A stretch of DNA of 64,000 nucleotides from Paenibacillus marchantiae. Lineage in GTDB: Bacteria > Bacillota > Bacilli > Paenibacillales > Paenibacillaceae. A program made the translations under genes and the position numbers. The notes below the pieces were generated by a model. That model was not told the DNA's origin. It saw only the letters and a list, made by a program, of their open reading frames with translations, and did no database searches. Within the stretch, counting starts at the first letter, position 1. The number at the start of each line of letters is the position of its first letter. Below, one piece after another: positions 1 to 8,926 of this stretch. The stretch is taken from positions 6,634,001-6,698,000 of the forward strand of contig NZ_CP118270.1 of NCBI RefSeq assembly GCF_028771845.1. Direction: 5' to 3'.

Positions 1-69
1 CAATACGTATCATATCATTCATTGCTTCAGCTAAACATGGATATATAAACGGAGTGAACTGGACTTTAG

Positions 70-1641
70 TCAGCCAAATAACCGCATAAAATAGGATAGC
101 GCCCGATCATGCGACCAAGCTGAATACTCAAACAATTTTTCTGTCCCCACCTCGTACACATGTCCATGCCGAACCGCTGTCAAACGATGCCACTGCTCAC
201 TGGCCTGAAGCGCCTTCCATTCCCGGGCCGCCTGCTGTGTAGAATCTACCATGATAATCAGCATATCTGCGTCGTATTTTTCCAGAGCTTCTTTAGTCAC
301 CGATTCAAAAACATTGATGTCATCGAGACGATGCGTAGCTGCCAATCTAAAATCATCATAAAGGACCGCGCCAGCATTGCGTTTGCCATATATCCGATAT
401 TCCGAATCCGTGATACGCCATATGTTGACGGTAGCTCCACCGATGTTACGTCTTACTTTGCGGTAGACCGCTTCCGCCTTGCCATCATATTCTGACAGCC
501 ACACCTCCGCCTCTGCCCGATGCTCCATGACTTCTGCAATCATTCGAAGCTGCTCGCGCCAGTCTGCGGATAACCAAGGGATGGCAACTGTCGGCGCAAT
601 CTGCTCCAGCTCTTTTCGCGCCCGCTCGCCCAGAATGTCAGTGCAGAAAATAAGCTCCGGCTCCGACGCACGCAATCGATCCACATTTTCTTGCCAGATC
701 TGCCCTTCCCCCAGCTCATAAGAATGCAGACGAGTCATTCGGTTGTATAATTCGTGATTTGGATAAAAGGCAGCAGCTTTCGGAAGCAGGCCAAGTGCCA
801 GTAAACTGCCCGAGATTGGATCAGAGACACTTGCGATACTATATCTGCGGCTTTTGACAAACGCATTAGGCGAAAGTCCCATCTTCTGTTTGAATCTGCG
901 GCTAAAATAAAATTCATCTTCATAGCCGACTCGGACCGCGGTCTCTTTTACACCATCACCTGACAAAAGGAGCTCCTTGGCCCGTTTCATTCTGACATCC
1001 ATCAGATAGGCCGTCGGGGTCTTTCCTGTATATTGCTGAAATGCCCACGAAAAATACCCTGGACTCAGGCCAGCAAGCTTGGACAATTCATCTCGTTTTA
1101 ACTCATGATCCAGATGTTCATTCATATAATCGGCAACACGGGCAATCGCAGAAGCGGTAGACTCAACGCTTTCCGGCTTGGCCTCCGCTTGAACAAGTGA
1201 AGTCATCAAACCGTATAATGCGGCCTGTCTATTGAAGTGTTCCTCGTCACCAGCGACCTCCAGTTGAAGCAATCGATCACAAGAGAGCGCGAGTTGATGC
1301 GGATCTTTGCACCAAAACAAACCCTCCATGAAAGCATGGGTAGCGGTCATCTGCTGTTCTCCGCCATATTCGTATACTTCGAAACGGACCATACAGCCTT
1401 TTAACGCCTGCTCATCTGCCGCCAGCTTGAACCTCTGTCCAGGAGCCAGCAAATAGACTTCCCCTTCATTCAATCGGGATATGTGTTCGTTCGATACCAA
1501 AGTTCCTGAGCCACTTGTACAAAGAATAGCGAAGTGTTCCGCTGTCGCTGCATGAACAATTTCTCCATTCCAGGACACTTCAAACGAATCGATACTGCTA
1601 TATTTAAGCATCTTGCCTGCCTTTTTTTCATTGACCTTCAT
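70..1641 (-). CDS. AraC-family regulator fused to a siderophore-binding-type (FecB-like) domain
   Basis: A 523-residue protein with three parts. Residues 1-150 form an AraC-type sensor domain. Residues about 168-265 form the double helix-turn-helix, containing the typical region KRAKELLLSG and VGYEDEFYFSRRFKQ. Residues about 275-523 look like a periplasmic-binding-protein fold of the iron-siderophore class. This architecture is that of B. subtilis Btr, a cytoplasmic activator that senses ferric siderophore and switches on an uptake operon. No signal peptide is present, which fits a cytoplasmic sensor. Upstream lies a strong Fur-box match (1697-1715). No transporter gene adjoins it here; one could lie beyond position 1. 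The ATG at 1641 has a modest ribosome site, and an ATG ten codons inside is an alternative. The ligand is unknown. Confidence 0.9.
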   Translation of the reverse strand: MKVNEKKAGKMLKYSSIDSFEVSWNGEIVHAATAEHFAILCTSGSGTLVSNEHISRLNEGEVYLLAPGQRFKLAADEQALKGCMVRFEVYEYGGEQQMTATHAFMEGLFWCKDPHQLALSCDRLLQLEVAGDEEHFNRQAALYGLMTSLVQAEAKPESVESTASAIARVADYMNEHLDHELKRDELSKLAGLSPGYFSWAFQQYTGKTPTAYLMDVRMKRAKELLLSGDGVKETAVRVGYEDEFYFSRRFKQKMGLSPNAFVKSRRYSIASVSDPISGSLLALGLLPKAAAFYPNHELYNRMTRLHSYELGEGQIWQENVDRLRASEPELIFCTDILGERARKELEQIAPTVAIPWLSADWREQLRMIAEVMEHRAEAEVWLSEYDGKAEAVYRKVRRNIGGATVNIWRITDSEYRIYGKRNAGAVLYDDFRLAATHRLDDINVFESVTKEALEKYDADMLIIMVDSTQQAAREWKALQASEQWHRLTAVRHGHVYEVGTEKLFEYSAWSHDRALSYFMRLFG

Positions 1642-1696
1642 GGTAACCCTACTTTCTCCCTCAGCATGATGTCCATTGATTGAATTGTTCGAATAT

Positions 1697-1715
1697 CTTA
1701 ATGATAATGATTTTC
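1697..1715. promoter_or_regulatory. Fur box upstream of the AraC/binding-protein regulator
   Basis: CTTAATGATAATGATTTTC matches the classical 19-base Fur consensus at 15 of 19 positions. On the minus strand a possible sigma-A promoter (TTGTAT, 16-base spacer, TATCAT) places its -10 element inside the box, so Fur binding would block transcription of the regulator when iron is plentiful. The site is seen in the sequence; its function is inferred. Confidence 0.75.
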
Positions 1716-1782
1716 AACCAAGATACAAACGGAAAAATGTAACTTCTCTGCAGAATAGTGATATCGGCCCAAAACAAAAAAA

Positions 1783-1813
1783 GCCGGTATCTGCTGTAAC
1801 AACAGATACCGGC
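1783..1813 (-). terminator. Intrinsic terminator after ptsI
   Basis: A perfect 11-bp stem (GCCGGTATCTG with its complement) with a 9-base loop is followed on the minus strand by seven T. It ends the ptsG-ptsH-ptsI transcript. Confidence 0.9.
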
Positions 1814-1890
1814 AAAATCGCTGCAAGACTGCAGCTTTTTTATCGGAAAAAGAAACCCTTAAAATCGGGTGGAACCCCCGTAAAATTACA

Positions 1891-3603
1891 TTACGCTTGA
1901 ATGCTTTGAACCAATTCAACGACTTGTTCAGCCGTTTGCATATCGAGTGCTTTGGCAGCAAGTTCTTGCATGTCTGCACGGGACAGCTTGGTGATCTGAC
2001 TGCGAGCTGGCAGAATAGATGTTGCGCTCATGCTGAACTCATCCAGTCCGAGACCGAGTAGCAATGGAATTGCTGTTTCGTCTCCGGCCATCTCACCACA
2101 CATGCCAACCCATTTACCTTCACGATGCGCTGCATCGATAACCATTTTAACCAAACGCAAAATGGCTGGGTTGTAAGGTTGGTACAGATATGCCACTCGT
2201 TCGTTCATACGGTCAGCAGCCATCGTGTATTGAATCAGATCGTTCGTTCCGATACTGAAGAAATCCACTTCTTTGGCAAACTGATCCGCCAGAACTGCAG
2301 TCGAAGGAATTTCGACCATGATTCCGAGTTGAATGCTGTCAGAAACAGCAATACCTTCAGCAACCAGCTTCTCTTTCTCTTCGAGCAAGACAGCTTTCGC
2401 TTCACGGAATTCACCAAGTGTTGCGATCATAGGGAACATGACACGCAGGTTACCATGTACGCTTGCACGCAGCAATGCACGCAATTGAGTACGGAAAATG
2501 TCCAGACGGTCCAGACACAGACGAACTGCGCGGAAACCGAGGAATGGATTCATTTCTTTTGGCAGGTCCAGATATGGAAGCTCTTTGTCTCCACCGATGT
2601 CGAGTGTACGAACAACAACAGGTTTGCCTTCCATTTTTTCCAGTACAGCCTTGTAAGCATTATACTGAATGTCCTCGGAAGGAAGCTTGTCTCTGCCCAT
2701 GTACAGGAACTCGGTACGGTACAGGCCTACAGCCTCGCCGCCATTCTCCAGAACACCAGCAACATCATTCGGTGTACCAATGTTGGCTGCCAGTTCCACA
2801 TGAACGTTGTCCACCGTTACCGTTGGCTCATCACGCAGTTTTCTCCACTCCGCACGTTGTGCATCGTATTGCTCCTGTTTGGAACGATACTCAGCAATAA
2901 CATCATCCGTTGGATTAACCAGTACGTGACCGTCCAAACCGTCAACGATAATCATGTCACCTTGTTTCGCTTGAGCCAGAATGTCCTTGGTTCCAACGAC
3001 AGCCGGAATTTCAAGCGAACGAGCCATGATTGCAGAGTGAGAAGTACGTCCACCAATATTGGTTGCAAAACCTTTAACATATTGACGGTTCAGTTGAGCC
3101 GTGTCGGAAGGCGTAAGATCCTCCGCAAGCACGATTACTTCTTCACTGATCTCAGCCGGACTCATGAATTCGATACCAAGCAAGTGATTTAGCACACGTT
3201 TGGTTACATCACGCATATCCGCAGCACGTTCCTGCAGGTAAGCACTCTTCATGTTTTCGAACATTTCGATAAATTGCGTTGCTGTTTCGTTCAATGCGAA
3301 TTCCGCATTAATCTTATCATCTGCAATTTTCGCTTTAACCGGATCAATCAGTTCCGGGTCATTCAGAATGAGCAAATGCGAAGCAAAAATCTCAGCTTTT
3401 TTCTCGCCAAGCTCTTGTAAAGTACGCTCTTTGATCGCCTCAAGCTCAGCCTGGGACTTGCCCAGAGCTGAGTCGAGTTTCGCGATCTCTGCGTCAACGT
3501 CGTTGATTTCGCGTTTTTCTACAGAGTAATTGGGATGCTCCAAGATAAACGCCTTGGCGATAGCAATACCCGCCGAAGCCGCGATCCCAGAGACATTAAG
3601 CAT
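1891..3603 (-). CDS. ptsI: Phosphoenolpyruvate-protein phosphotransferase (PTS enzyme I)
   Basis: Enzyme I takes phosphate from phosphoenolpyruvate and passes it to HPr, the first step of sugar uptake through the PTS in the cytoplasm. It has 570 residues, the same length as the B. subtilis protein. The phosphorylated histidine is His189 in GGRTSHSA, and the PEP-binding C-terminal barrel carries the conserved region [14 protein letters not shown]. Its ATG overlaps the end of ptsH by 8 bases, so translation is probably coupled. It is last in the ptsG-ptsH-ptsI run and is followed by a strong terminator. Confidence 0.98.
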   Translation of the reverse strand: MLNVSGIAASAGIAIAKAFILEHPNYSVEKREINDVDAEIAKLDSALGKSQAELEAIKERTLQELGEKKAEIFASHLLILNDPELIDPVKAKIADDKINAEFALNETATQFIEMFENMKSAYLQERAADMRDVTKRVLNHLLGIEFMSPAEISEEVIVLAEDLTPSDTAQLNRQYVKGFATNIGGRTSHSAIMARSLEIPAVVGTKDILAQAKQGDMIIVDGLDGHVLVNPTDDVIAEYRSKQEQYDAQRAEWRKLRDEPTVTVDNVHVELAANIGTPNDVAGVLENGGEAVGLYRTEFLYMGRDKLPSEDIQYNAYKAVLEKMEGKPVVVRTLDIGGDKELPYLDLPKEMNPFLGFRAVRLCLDRLDIFRTQLRALLRASVHGNLRVMFPMIATLGEFREAKAVLLEEKEKLVAEGIAVSDSIQLGIMVEIPSTAVLADQFAKEVDFFSIGTNDLIQYTMAADRMNERVAYLYQPYNPAILRLVKMVIDAAHREGKWVGMCGEMAGDETAIPLLLGLGLDEFSMSATSILPARSQITKLSRADMQELAAKALDMQTAEQVVELVQSIQA

Positions 3604-3871
3604 TAATTTCGCCCAGCCCTTCGTTAACCATAACGTCTGTCAGAGCTTGAAGAGCTTCAGCTTCTCCTTCGCCTTCAACGATGATGTTGATGGTGTCGCC
3701 TTGTTCCAGACCAAGGGAAAGTACACCCAGGATGGATTTCAAAGTTACTTTTTTACCGTTAGCTTCTGCAAAGGATTCTGCACCTTTGAATTTGTTTGCT
3801 GTATTAACCAGGGCTGTCGCCGGACGTGCGTGGATACCATCTTCGTCTGTAATTCTGAATGTTTGTTGCAT
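3596..3871 (-). CDS. ptsH: Phosphocarrier protein HPr
   Basis: HPr carries phosphate from enzyme I to the sugar-specific permeases, and in Firmicutes also serves with CcpA in catabolite repression. The 91-residue form contains the catalytic His14 in GIHARPAT and the regulatory Ser46 in [10 protein letters not shown], the HPr kinase target. I chose the ATG at 3871 because a GTGAG ribosome site lies nine bases upstream of it. The in-frame ATG three codons earlier abuts that site and is unlikely. It is located between ptsG and ptsI, overlapping ptsI by 8 bases. Confidence 0.97.
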   Translation of the reverse strand: MQQTFRITDEDGIHARPATALVNTANKFKGAESFAEANGKKVTLKSILGVLSLGLEQGDTINIIVEGEGEAEALQALTDVMVNEGLGEINA

Positions 3872-3948
3872 TACAATCATCTCACTTTCAATAATTTAGT
3901 TTAGGCATTGCATATATTTACACTTGCTTGCCATCGTCGTAACACTTC

Positions 3949-6006
3949 TTATTTTATCTCAATAATCGGCTGATCGCCAATTTTCAGTAACCCACTTTTC
4001 GTAAGCGTTACTGTCGAGCCTTCTGGCAGGTTGGTGAAAATGATCGGAGAGATGATCGACGGAGCATTAGCTTTCACATACTCCAGATCCACTTCCATAA
4101 TCGGCTGTCCTGCCGATACCAGGTCGCCTTCCTGCACAAGCACGTTAAAGCCCTGACCTTTCAGCTTCACCGTGTTGACACCTATATGAACAAGTACTTC
4201 CTTGCCTCCGTCAGACATAATGCCCACGGCATGTTTGCTTGGAAATACGTTAAACACCTTACCATATACAGGAGAAGTAATCTTGCCATCATGAGGCAGA
4301 ACAGCAAAACCATCGCCTGTCATTTTCTCAGCAAAGACCGGATCAGGAACGTTTGTGATATCCATCAATTCGCCGTTAACTGGCATAACGATGTCTTCCG
4401 CAATAATACGTTCACCTTCTTCACCTTGCGCCTTTTCCTGTTCAGGAGCTGGCTTAGCCACAGCTGCTGGAGCTGGTGCCGGTGTCCGTCCTGCAATGAT
4501 ATCCTGCATTTGAGATTTAATCGTATCTGAACGTGTACCGAAGATGGCCTGTACATTATTACCCACTTCAAGTACGCCAGATGCACCCAATTGTTTCAAA
4601 CGATCTTTATTTACACTGGATTTCTCATTTACTTCAATCCGCAAACGAGTAATGCAAGCATCCAGATGTTTGATATTATCTTGCCCGCCGAAAGCAGCAA
4701 GAATATTGTGAGGTAGATCATCCGTTGAACTTGAGCCTCCACCGCCCGAAGCAGTTTCAGGAGTTGCCTCTTCACGACCTGGTGTTTTCAGGTTGAATTT
4801 GCGAATGATCAATCGGAATCCGAAATAGTAGATCACTGCAAGAATCAAACCTACGATGATAACATCCCACCAAGGCGTGCGGTTCGGGATAATCCCGAAG
4901 ATCAGGAAGTCAATGAATCCACCGGAGAATGTCATCCCGATTTTGACTCCAAGAATTTGCATCGTCATGAAAGACAAACCTGCAAAGATACAGTGTACTG
5001 CAAACAGGATTGGCGCTACAAACAGGAATGAGAACTCCAGTGGTTCTGTAATCCCTGTGAGGAACGAAGTCAGCGCAGCTGATCCCATGATCCCTGCAAC
5101 ATACTTTTTGTGCTCCGGTCTTGCTTCATGGTACATCGCAAGCGCCGCAGCTGGCAAACCGAACATCATGAACGGGAATTTACCAACTTGGAACGTTCCC
5201 GCTGTAAGGTTCACACCATCACGCAGTTGATTGAAGAAGATTTGCTGGTCTCCACGAATGACATCTCCAGCTTTGTTCACATATTCACCGAACTCAAACC
5301 AGAATGGTGAATAGAAAATGTGATGCAGACCGAACGGAATAAGTGACCGTTCTACCACTCCGAAAATGAACGCCGACAATGTCGGACTTGTATCTACCAT
5401 GAAGTGAGATACAGCATTCAGCCCATTTTGAATTGGAGGCCAGATGATCACCAGAAGCAACCCGATTAAGAGGGAAACGACTGAAGTGATAATTGGGACA
5501 AAACGTTTACCTGCAAAGAAACCGAGGTAAGACGGCAGTTCGATTTTGAAAAATCGATTGTAACATAGCGCGGCGGTAATACCTATGATAATACCTCCGA
5601 ACACGCCAGTACTCAATGTAGGGATACCCAAGATGCTGGCATAACCGGGTACTTCACCGATCATGGCCGGCGTAACACCAACAGCCGTACCCAAAGTCAC
5701 ATTCATGACCAGGTAACCGATGATGGCCGCAAGACCTGCGACACCTTCGCCTCCGGCCAGCCCGACGGCTACACCGACAGCGAATAGTAATGCCAGATTA
5801 TCAAATACGATCTGACCCGCATTCATCATAATCGTCGCGATCGAGCTTACCCATGGGGTATCTAGCGCTGTAGCATATTGCAGAAAATCCGGATTTACAA
5901 GCATGTTACCGATCCCGAGCAACAAACCTGCTGCTGGAAGAATCGCTACGGGCAACATGAGAGCTTTACCTACTCTTTGCAATACACCAAAAAGCTTTTT
6001 AAACAT
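3949..6006 (-). CDS. ptsG: Glucose PTS permease, EIICBA
   Basis: This inner-membrane permease imports and phosphorylates glucose. In 685 residues it joins a multi-helix EIIC transport domain (about 1-410), a glycine/serine linker, an EIIB domain with the phosphocysteine Cys451 in DACITRLR, an alanine/proline linker, and a C-terminal EIIA domain with His592 and the phosphorylated His607 in VLVHIGVNTV. The C-B-A order and length match B. subtilis PtsG. The leader (6007-6223) carries a GlcT antiterminator target and terminator, so expression should be induced by glucose. A related GlcNAc specificity cannot be fully excluded, but glcT next door favours glucose. Confidence 0.96.
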   Translation of the reverse strand: MFKKLFGVLQRVGKALMLPVAILPAAGLLLGIGNMLVNPDFLQYATALDTPWVSSIATIMMNAGQIVFDNLALLFAVGVAVGLAGGEGVAGLAAIIGYLVMNVTLGTAVGVTPAMIGEVPGYASILGIPTLSTGVFGGIIIGITAALCYNRFFKIELPSYLGFFAGKRFVPIITSVVSLLIGLLLVIIWPPIQNGLNAVSHFMVDTSPTLSAFIFGVVERSLIPFGLHHIFYSPFWFEFGEYVNKAGDVIRGDQQIFFNQLRDGVNLTAGTFQVGKFPFMMFGLPAAALAMYHEARPEHKKYVAGIMGSAALTSFLTGITEPLEFSFLFVAPILFAVHCIFAGLSFMTMQILGVKIGMTFSGGFIDFLIFGIIPNRTPWWDVIIVGLILAVIYYFGFRLIIRKFNLKTPGREEATPETASGGGGSSSTDDLPHNILAAFGGQDNIKHLDACITRLRIEVNEKSSVNKDRLKQLGASGVLEVGNNVQAIFGTRSDTIKSQMQDIIAGRTPAPAPAAVAKPAPEQEKAQGEEGERIIAEDIVMPVNGELMDITNVPDPVFAEKMTGDGFAVLPHDGKITSPVYGKVFNVFPSKHAVGIMSDGGKEVLVHIGVNTVKLKGQGFNVLVQEGDLVSAGQPIMEVDLEYVKANAPSIISPIIFTNLPEGSTVTLTKSGLLKIGDQPIIEIK

Positions 6007-6070
6007 TGCGTCGTATCCACCCTTTCTTTTAAATTTTTATGTTGTGAAGCAAGCAAGGGAAAACAAAAAA

Positions 6071-6161
6071 GGCACGAGTTAACAAAGCAAATTGGTCCAA
6101 CCTTCGGGTATAGCATACCCGGTATAAGGTAAGAACAATCACGCTCTAGATAACTCATGCC
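6071..6161 (-). terminator. Leader terminator of ptsG controlled by GlcT
   Basis: On the minus strand GGCATGAGTTA (6151-6161) pairs with TAACTCGTGCC (6071-6081), with one U-G wobble, and is followed by six T. The long loop holds a small hairpin (CGGGTAT with its complement). The upstream arm overlaps the antiterminator element, as in other GlcT-controlled leaders. Confidence 0.85.
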
Positions 6162-6183
6162 TGATCGAATCAGTAACACGTCG
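6154..6183 (-). promoter_or_regulatory. RAT element (GlcT ribonucleic antiterminator) of ptsG
   Basis: The minus-strand RNA starts CGTGTTACTGAT, then TCG, then ATCAGGCATGAG. CTGAT pairs with ATCAG, and the outer CGTG/CATG pair is separated from it by an asymmetric internal loop, which is the usual shape of BglG-family targets. Its 3' side is shared with the terminator stem, so the two folds exclude each other. Confidence 0.82.
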
Positions 6184-6217
6184 TTTGTGTTTATTCAGTT
6201 GCTTGATTACGGAGACC

Positions 6218-6246
6218 ATTGTAGCACCACTTCAAAAACGATGCAA
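6218..6246 (-). promoter_or_regulatory. Sigma-A promoter of ptsG
   Basis: TTGCAT (6241-6246), a 17-base spacer and TACAAT (6218-6223) on the minus strand, placed about 35 bases before the RAT element. The -35 is weak (3 of 6) and the -10 good (5 of 6). Confidence 0.65.
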
Positions 6247-6294
6247 GCCTTTACACGAAATTTGTCGAACCAGAATTCCAATGATGGAATTTTT

Positions 6295-7149
6295 TTACTT
6301 ACTCTCTTCTTCTTTCCTTTGATTCAAGCGCTGCAAATGAATGGTCAAATAACCTACTTCCGCAGGATACACTGGGAGATTCAACCTTTTTTCCATCACC
6401 TTCGTTAGTTTCCATGCAAGCGAGTACATTTCAGGATATTCTAACTTCAACAGGGAATCCAATTTGTGGATTTCTTCCACTTTGTCTCCCCGACGGACAC
6501 GCTCCAAGGCAAATCGAAGATGAGTCAGTAACCGGGAATAATCCAGTGACTCGGTCTCAAACGAATAATCCAGTTGGGTGGACACCAGGCTCACCAAATC
6601 AGTTATCAATTGCGAGTGCTCGCGAACTTGGGAAATATTTTGGTTGGTCATGGCACTGTAGATGTGAAGCGCAATAAAACCGATTTCATCCATTCCTAGA
6701 TCTACGCCCAGTTTTTCTTTAATCAAACGAACCGCATATTCACCCATACGATATTCGTCAGGATAAATTTCACGGGTCTCATATAGAAACGGATTCTGGA
6801 TAACAATCCCTTGTTCTTTCCGTTTTAATGCAAAAGAAATATGGTCGGTCAGTGCGATATGAATATGTTCGTTTAAAGGAACGTCCGTACGTCCTGCAAT
6901 ATACGTAATGACTTCGTTAATAATTTCGATTAATGCTTCATCCACTTGTGGAAGAAGCTGTTTATACTGCTCCTGCTCCTGCTGGTTTCTCAAAATGAAC
7001 ATCTTCTCCACAGCCATCAGAGGAATAATATCATTCGTTTTCCGATTGAAGCCGATGCCTTTACCAATCACGACAACTTCTCCATGTTCAGGATGCTGTG
7101 CAATAATTACATTATTATTTAGCGCTTTGGCTACTTGCAGGCTACTCAA
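6295..7149 (-). CDS. glcT: Transcriptional antiterminator of the BglG family, GlcT
   Basis: GlcT binds the RAT hairpin in the ptsG leader and prevents termination when glucose is available; PTS components phosphorylate its regulatory domains. The 284-residue product begins with the RNA-binding domain (ALNNNVIIAQ ... VVVIGKGIGF), followed by two PRD domains (about 65-170 and 175-280). I chose the TTG start at 7149, because AGAGGTG lies six bases before it and the N-terminus then matches the family. The GTG at 7194 would add 15 residues without similarity. Gene order glcT-ptsG-ptsH-ptsI is as in B. subtilis. Confidence 0.93.
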   Translation of the reverse strand: MSSLQVAKALNNNVIIAQHPEHGEVVVIGKGIGFNRKTNDIIPLMAVEKMFILRNQQEQEQYKQLLPQVDEALIEIINEVITYIAGRTDVPLNEHIHIALTDHISFALKRKEQGIVIQNPFLYETREIYPDEYRMGEYAVRLIKEKLGVDLGMDEIGFIALHIYSAMTNQNISQVREHSQLITDLVSLVSTQLDYSFETESLDYSRLLTHLRFALERVRRGDKVEEIHKLDSLLKLEYPEMYSLAWKLTKVMEKRLNLPVYPAEVGYLTIHLQRLNQRKEEESK

Positions 7150-7178
7150 TATTTGCACCTCTTTTTCACACCATCTTA

Positions 7179-7197
7179 GGTGTGATTCAGTCACACC
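7179..7197. repeat. Inverted repeat upstream of glcT
   Basis: GGTGTGA, five bases, TCACACC: perfect 7-bp arms lying 30 bases before the TTG start of glcT. It could be an operator or an RNA hairpin near the ribosome site. Confidence 0.5.
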
Positions 7198-7213
7198 CTA
7201 GTAAGAAAGAAAA

Positions 7214-7247
7214 GACATCCGGAAGCGGGCAAACCGCGCCGGACGTC
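7214..7247 (-). terminator. Terminator after the flotillin gene
   Basis: GACGTCCGG ... CCGGATGTC stem (one mismatch) with an inner GCGG/CCGC pairing, followed on the minus strand by TTTTCTTTC. It ends the nfeD-floT transcript. Confidence 0.75.
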
Positions 7248-7314
7248 TCGCTTAAAAAGTAACAAAAATTCGCCTTAAGGTCAATAGAGCATGACTGCTT
7301 TATAATTCGTTGTC

Positions 7315-8865
7315 TTACTCGTCAACTCCAGCTTTTTCCACAATCTTATCGATTATAGAGGGAGTCGTTACAGGTTCACTCTGTTGGATAGCAACCGGTG
7401 CTGTTGTTTTAGGTTTGGTGAGGCCTTTAATTAACTGCTCCACATCAATGCCGGAAACGCTTTTGAGCATCTCAGGGGCCGTCGCCATGAGCTCAGTTAC
7501 ATAATTGCTTACACGAGTGGCGCCTTCACCTTTACCTGTGTCCACAACAGTCAGTTTATCAATCGCAGAGATCGGCTCCGCAATTTTACCAGCAAGTTCA
7601 GGCAGCATTTTGACGATGATATCGAGCACGGCAGCTTCGCCGAACTTTTGGAACGCCTCGGCCAGTTTTTCCTTCGCTTCCGCTTCTGCAAGTCCTCTCA
7701 GACGAATAACTTCTGAATCCGCTGTACCTTTAGCGAGTTCTGCATCCGCCATAGCCTGCCCTTCAAGACGCTTCTGCTCCGCAGTAGCTTTCGCATGCGT
7801 TTCAATGGAGTACTGTACTGCATCGGCTTCACGCATTCTTTTGGCTTTATCCGCTTCGGCAGCCTGCTCCACCGCATAACGATCCGCTTCTGCCTTTTTC
7901 TTCACTTCAGCATCATACTGCTTCTCACGTACGATAATTTCTTTCTCTTGCAGATCGATCTCACGTTCTTTACGAACGAGTTCAACTTTCATTTCTTCCT
8001 CCACCACGGTTTGTCTCGCACGCGCTTCGTGGATATGGTAAGCCTGATCCGCTTCTGCTTTAGCAGTATCCTGATCCCGCTTAAACGTCGCTACTTTCAG
8101 TTCCTTCTCTTTTGCAGCTTCAGCGATATTCGTATCACGCAGCAACTCGGCTTTTTGCCCTTGCTCTTCTGCATTGGCCTTCTGAATACGTGCATCCCGC
8201 ATCGCTTCCGCTTCCGCAATTTCAGCATCACGCTTGACGGCTGCTATCCTCGGTTTACCGAGGGCATCCAGATAACCTTGTTTGTCACGAACATCTTTGA
8301 TGGTAAAAGAGACAATTTGCAGTCCCATTTTTTTCAGATCCCTGGCAGCTACACCTTGAACCTCTTGCGCGAAGCGATCGCGGTTACGGTATACTTCTTC
8401 CACCGTCATCGTTCCGAGGATGGCCCGCAAATGCCCTTCCAGAACTTCCTGTGCTTCGCCTCTTAACGATTCTACCGGCTTACCGATGAATTGCTCGGCT
8501 GCAGTAGCCACGTCTTCTATTGAGCTTCCGACCTTGATAATGGCGACACCATCGGCAATGACCGGTACGCCTTGTTCCGTGTATACTTCCGGTGTGGAAA
8601 CGTCCAGCTTATGGGACAACAGTGAGATAAACTCTGACTGCTGGAATACTGGCAAGATAAATGCGCCGCCTCCACGAACAATTTTAATTTTGCGTCCGGA
8701 GTCATCGTCGGAAATATTTTTACTTCCAAGGAATGAACCCGTAACGATCATGGCTTCATCCGGCCCAACCGTCTTGTACCTCGCCCAGAACGCCAAACCA
8801 AGAATCAGAACTACACCGACAACAATTGCAGGAACCAACAACACATCCATATCCAGATTATTCAT
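7315..8865 (-). CDS. floT: Flotillin-like membrane microdomain protein (FloT/YuaG)
   Basis: Flotillins scaffold ordered membrane domains that gather signalling and secretion proteins. The 516-residue product starts with a hydrophobic membrane segment (about residues 8-28), followed by the SPFH domain (about 30-190), and a long alanine/glutamate-rich coiled coil (about 200-400) with many EAEA-type repeats; the C-terminus is less conserved. Size and order fit B. subtilis YuaG. It lies directly downstream of an NfeD-like gene, the usual partner, and both appear to be read from a sigma-W-like promoter at 9526-9552. A terminator follows. Confidence 0.95.
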   Translation of the reverse strand: MNNLDMDVLLVPAIVVGVVLILGLAFWARYKTVGPDEAMIVTGSFLGSKNISDDDSGRKIKIVRGGGAFILPVFQQSEFISLLSHKLDVSTPEVYTEQGVPVIADGVAIIKVGSSIEDVATAAEQFIGKPVESLRGEAQEVLEGHLRAILGTMTVEEVYRNRDRFAQEVQGVAARDLKKMGLQIVSFTIKDVRDKQGYLDALGKPRIAAVKRDAEIAEAEAMRDARIQKANAEEQGQKAELLRDTNIAEAAKEKELKVATFKRDQDTAKAEADQAYHIHEARARQTVVEEEMKVELVRKEREIDLQEKEIIVREKQYDAEVKKKAEADRYAVEQAAEADKAKRMREADAVQYSIETHAKATAEQKRLEGQAMADAELAKGTADSEVIRLRGLAEAEAKEKLAEAFQKFGEAAVLDIIVKMLPELAGKIAEPISAIDKLTVVDTGKGEGATRVSNYVTELMATAPEMLKSVSGIDVEQLIKGLTKPKTTAPVAIQQSEPVTTPSIIDKIVEKAGVDE

Positions 8866-8926
8866 TCCACATCTCTCCCCTTATTTATACATGACTGCTT
8901 ACACTGCTAACGGCGGTTAAACTACC

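Noticed and set aside
1820-1840. Plus-strand hairpin GCTGC-AAGACT-GCAGC followed by six T
   Set aside because: No plus-strand gene precedes it; the stem is only 5 bp and it lies between ptsI and its own terminator.
2125-3192. A 355-codon open frame antisense to ptsI
   Set aside because: It mirrors the strongly supported ptsI frame, has no ribosome site and no recognisable domains. Similar long shadows lie over galK (14587-15543), ilvD (24542-25510), alaS (39840-40730) and aspS (58096-59028).
6274-6291. Hairpin AATTCCA-ATGA-TGGAATT with T-run at the end of glcT
   Set aside because: It is oriented as a plus-strand terminator, but no plus-strand gene ends there; the stem is AT-rich and the T-run on the minus strand is upstream.
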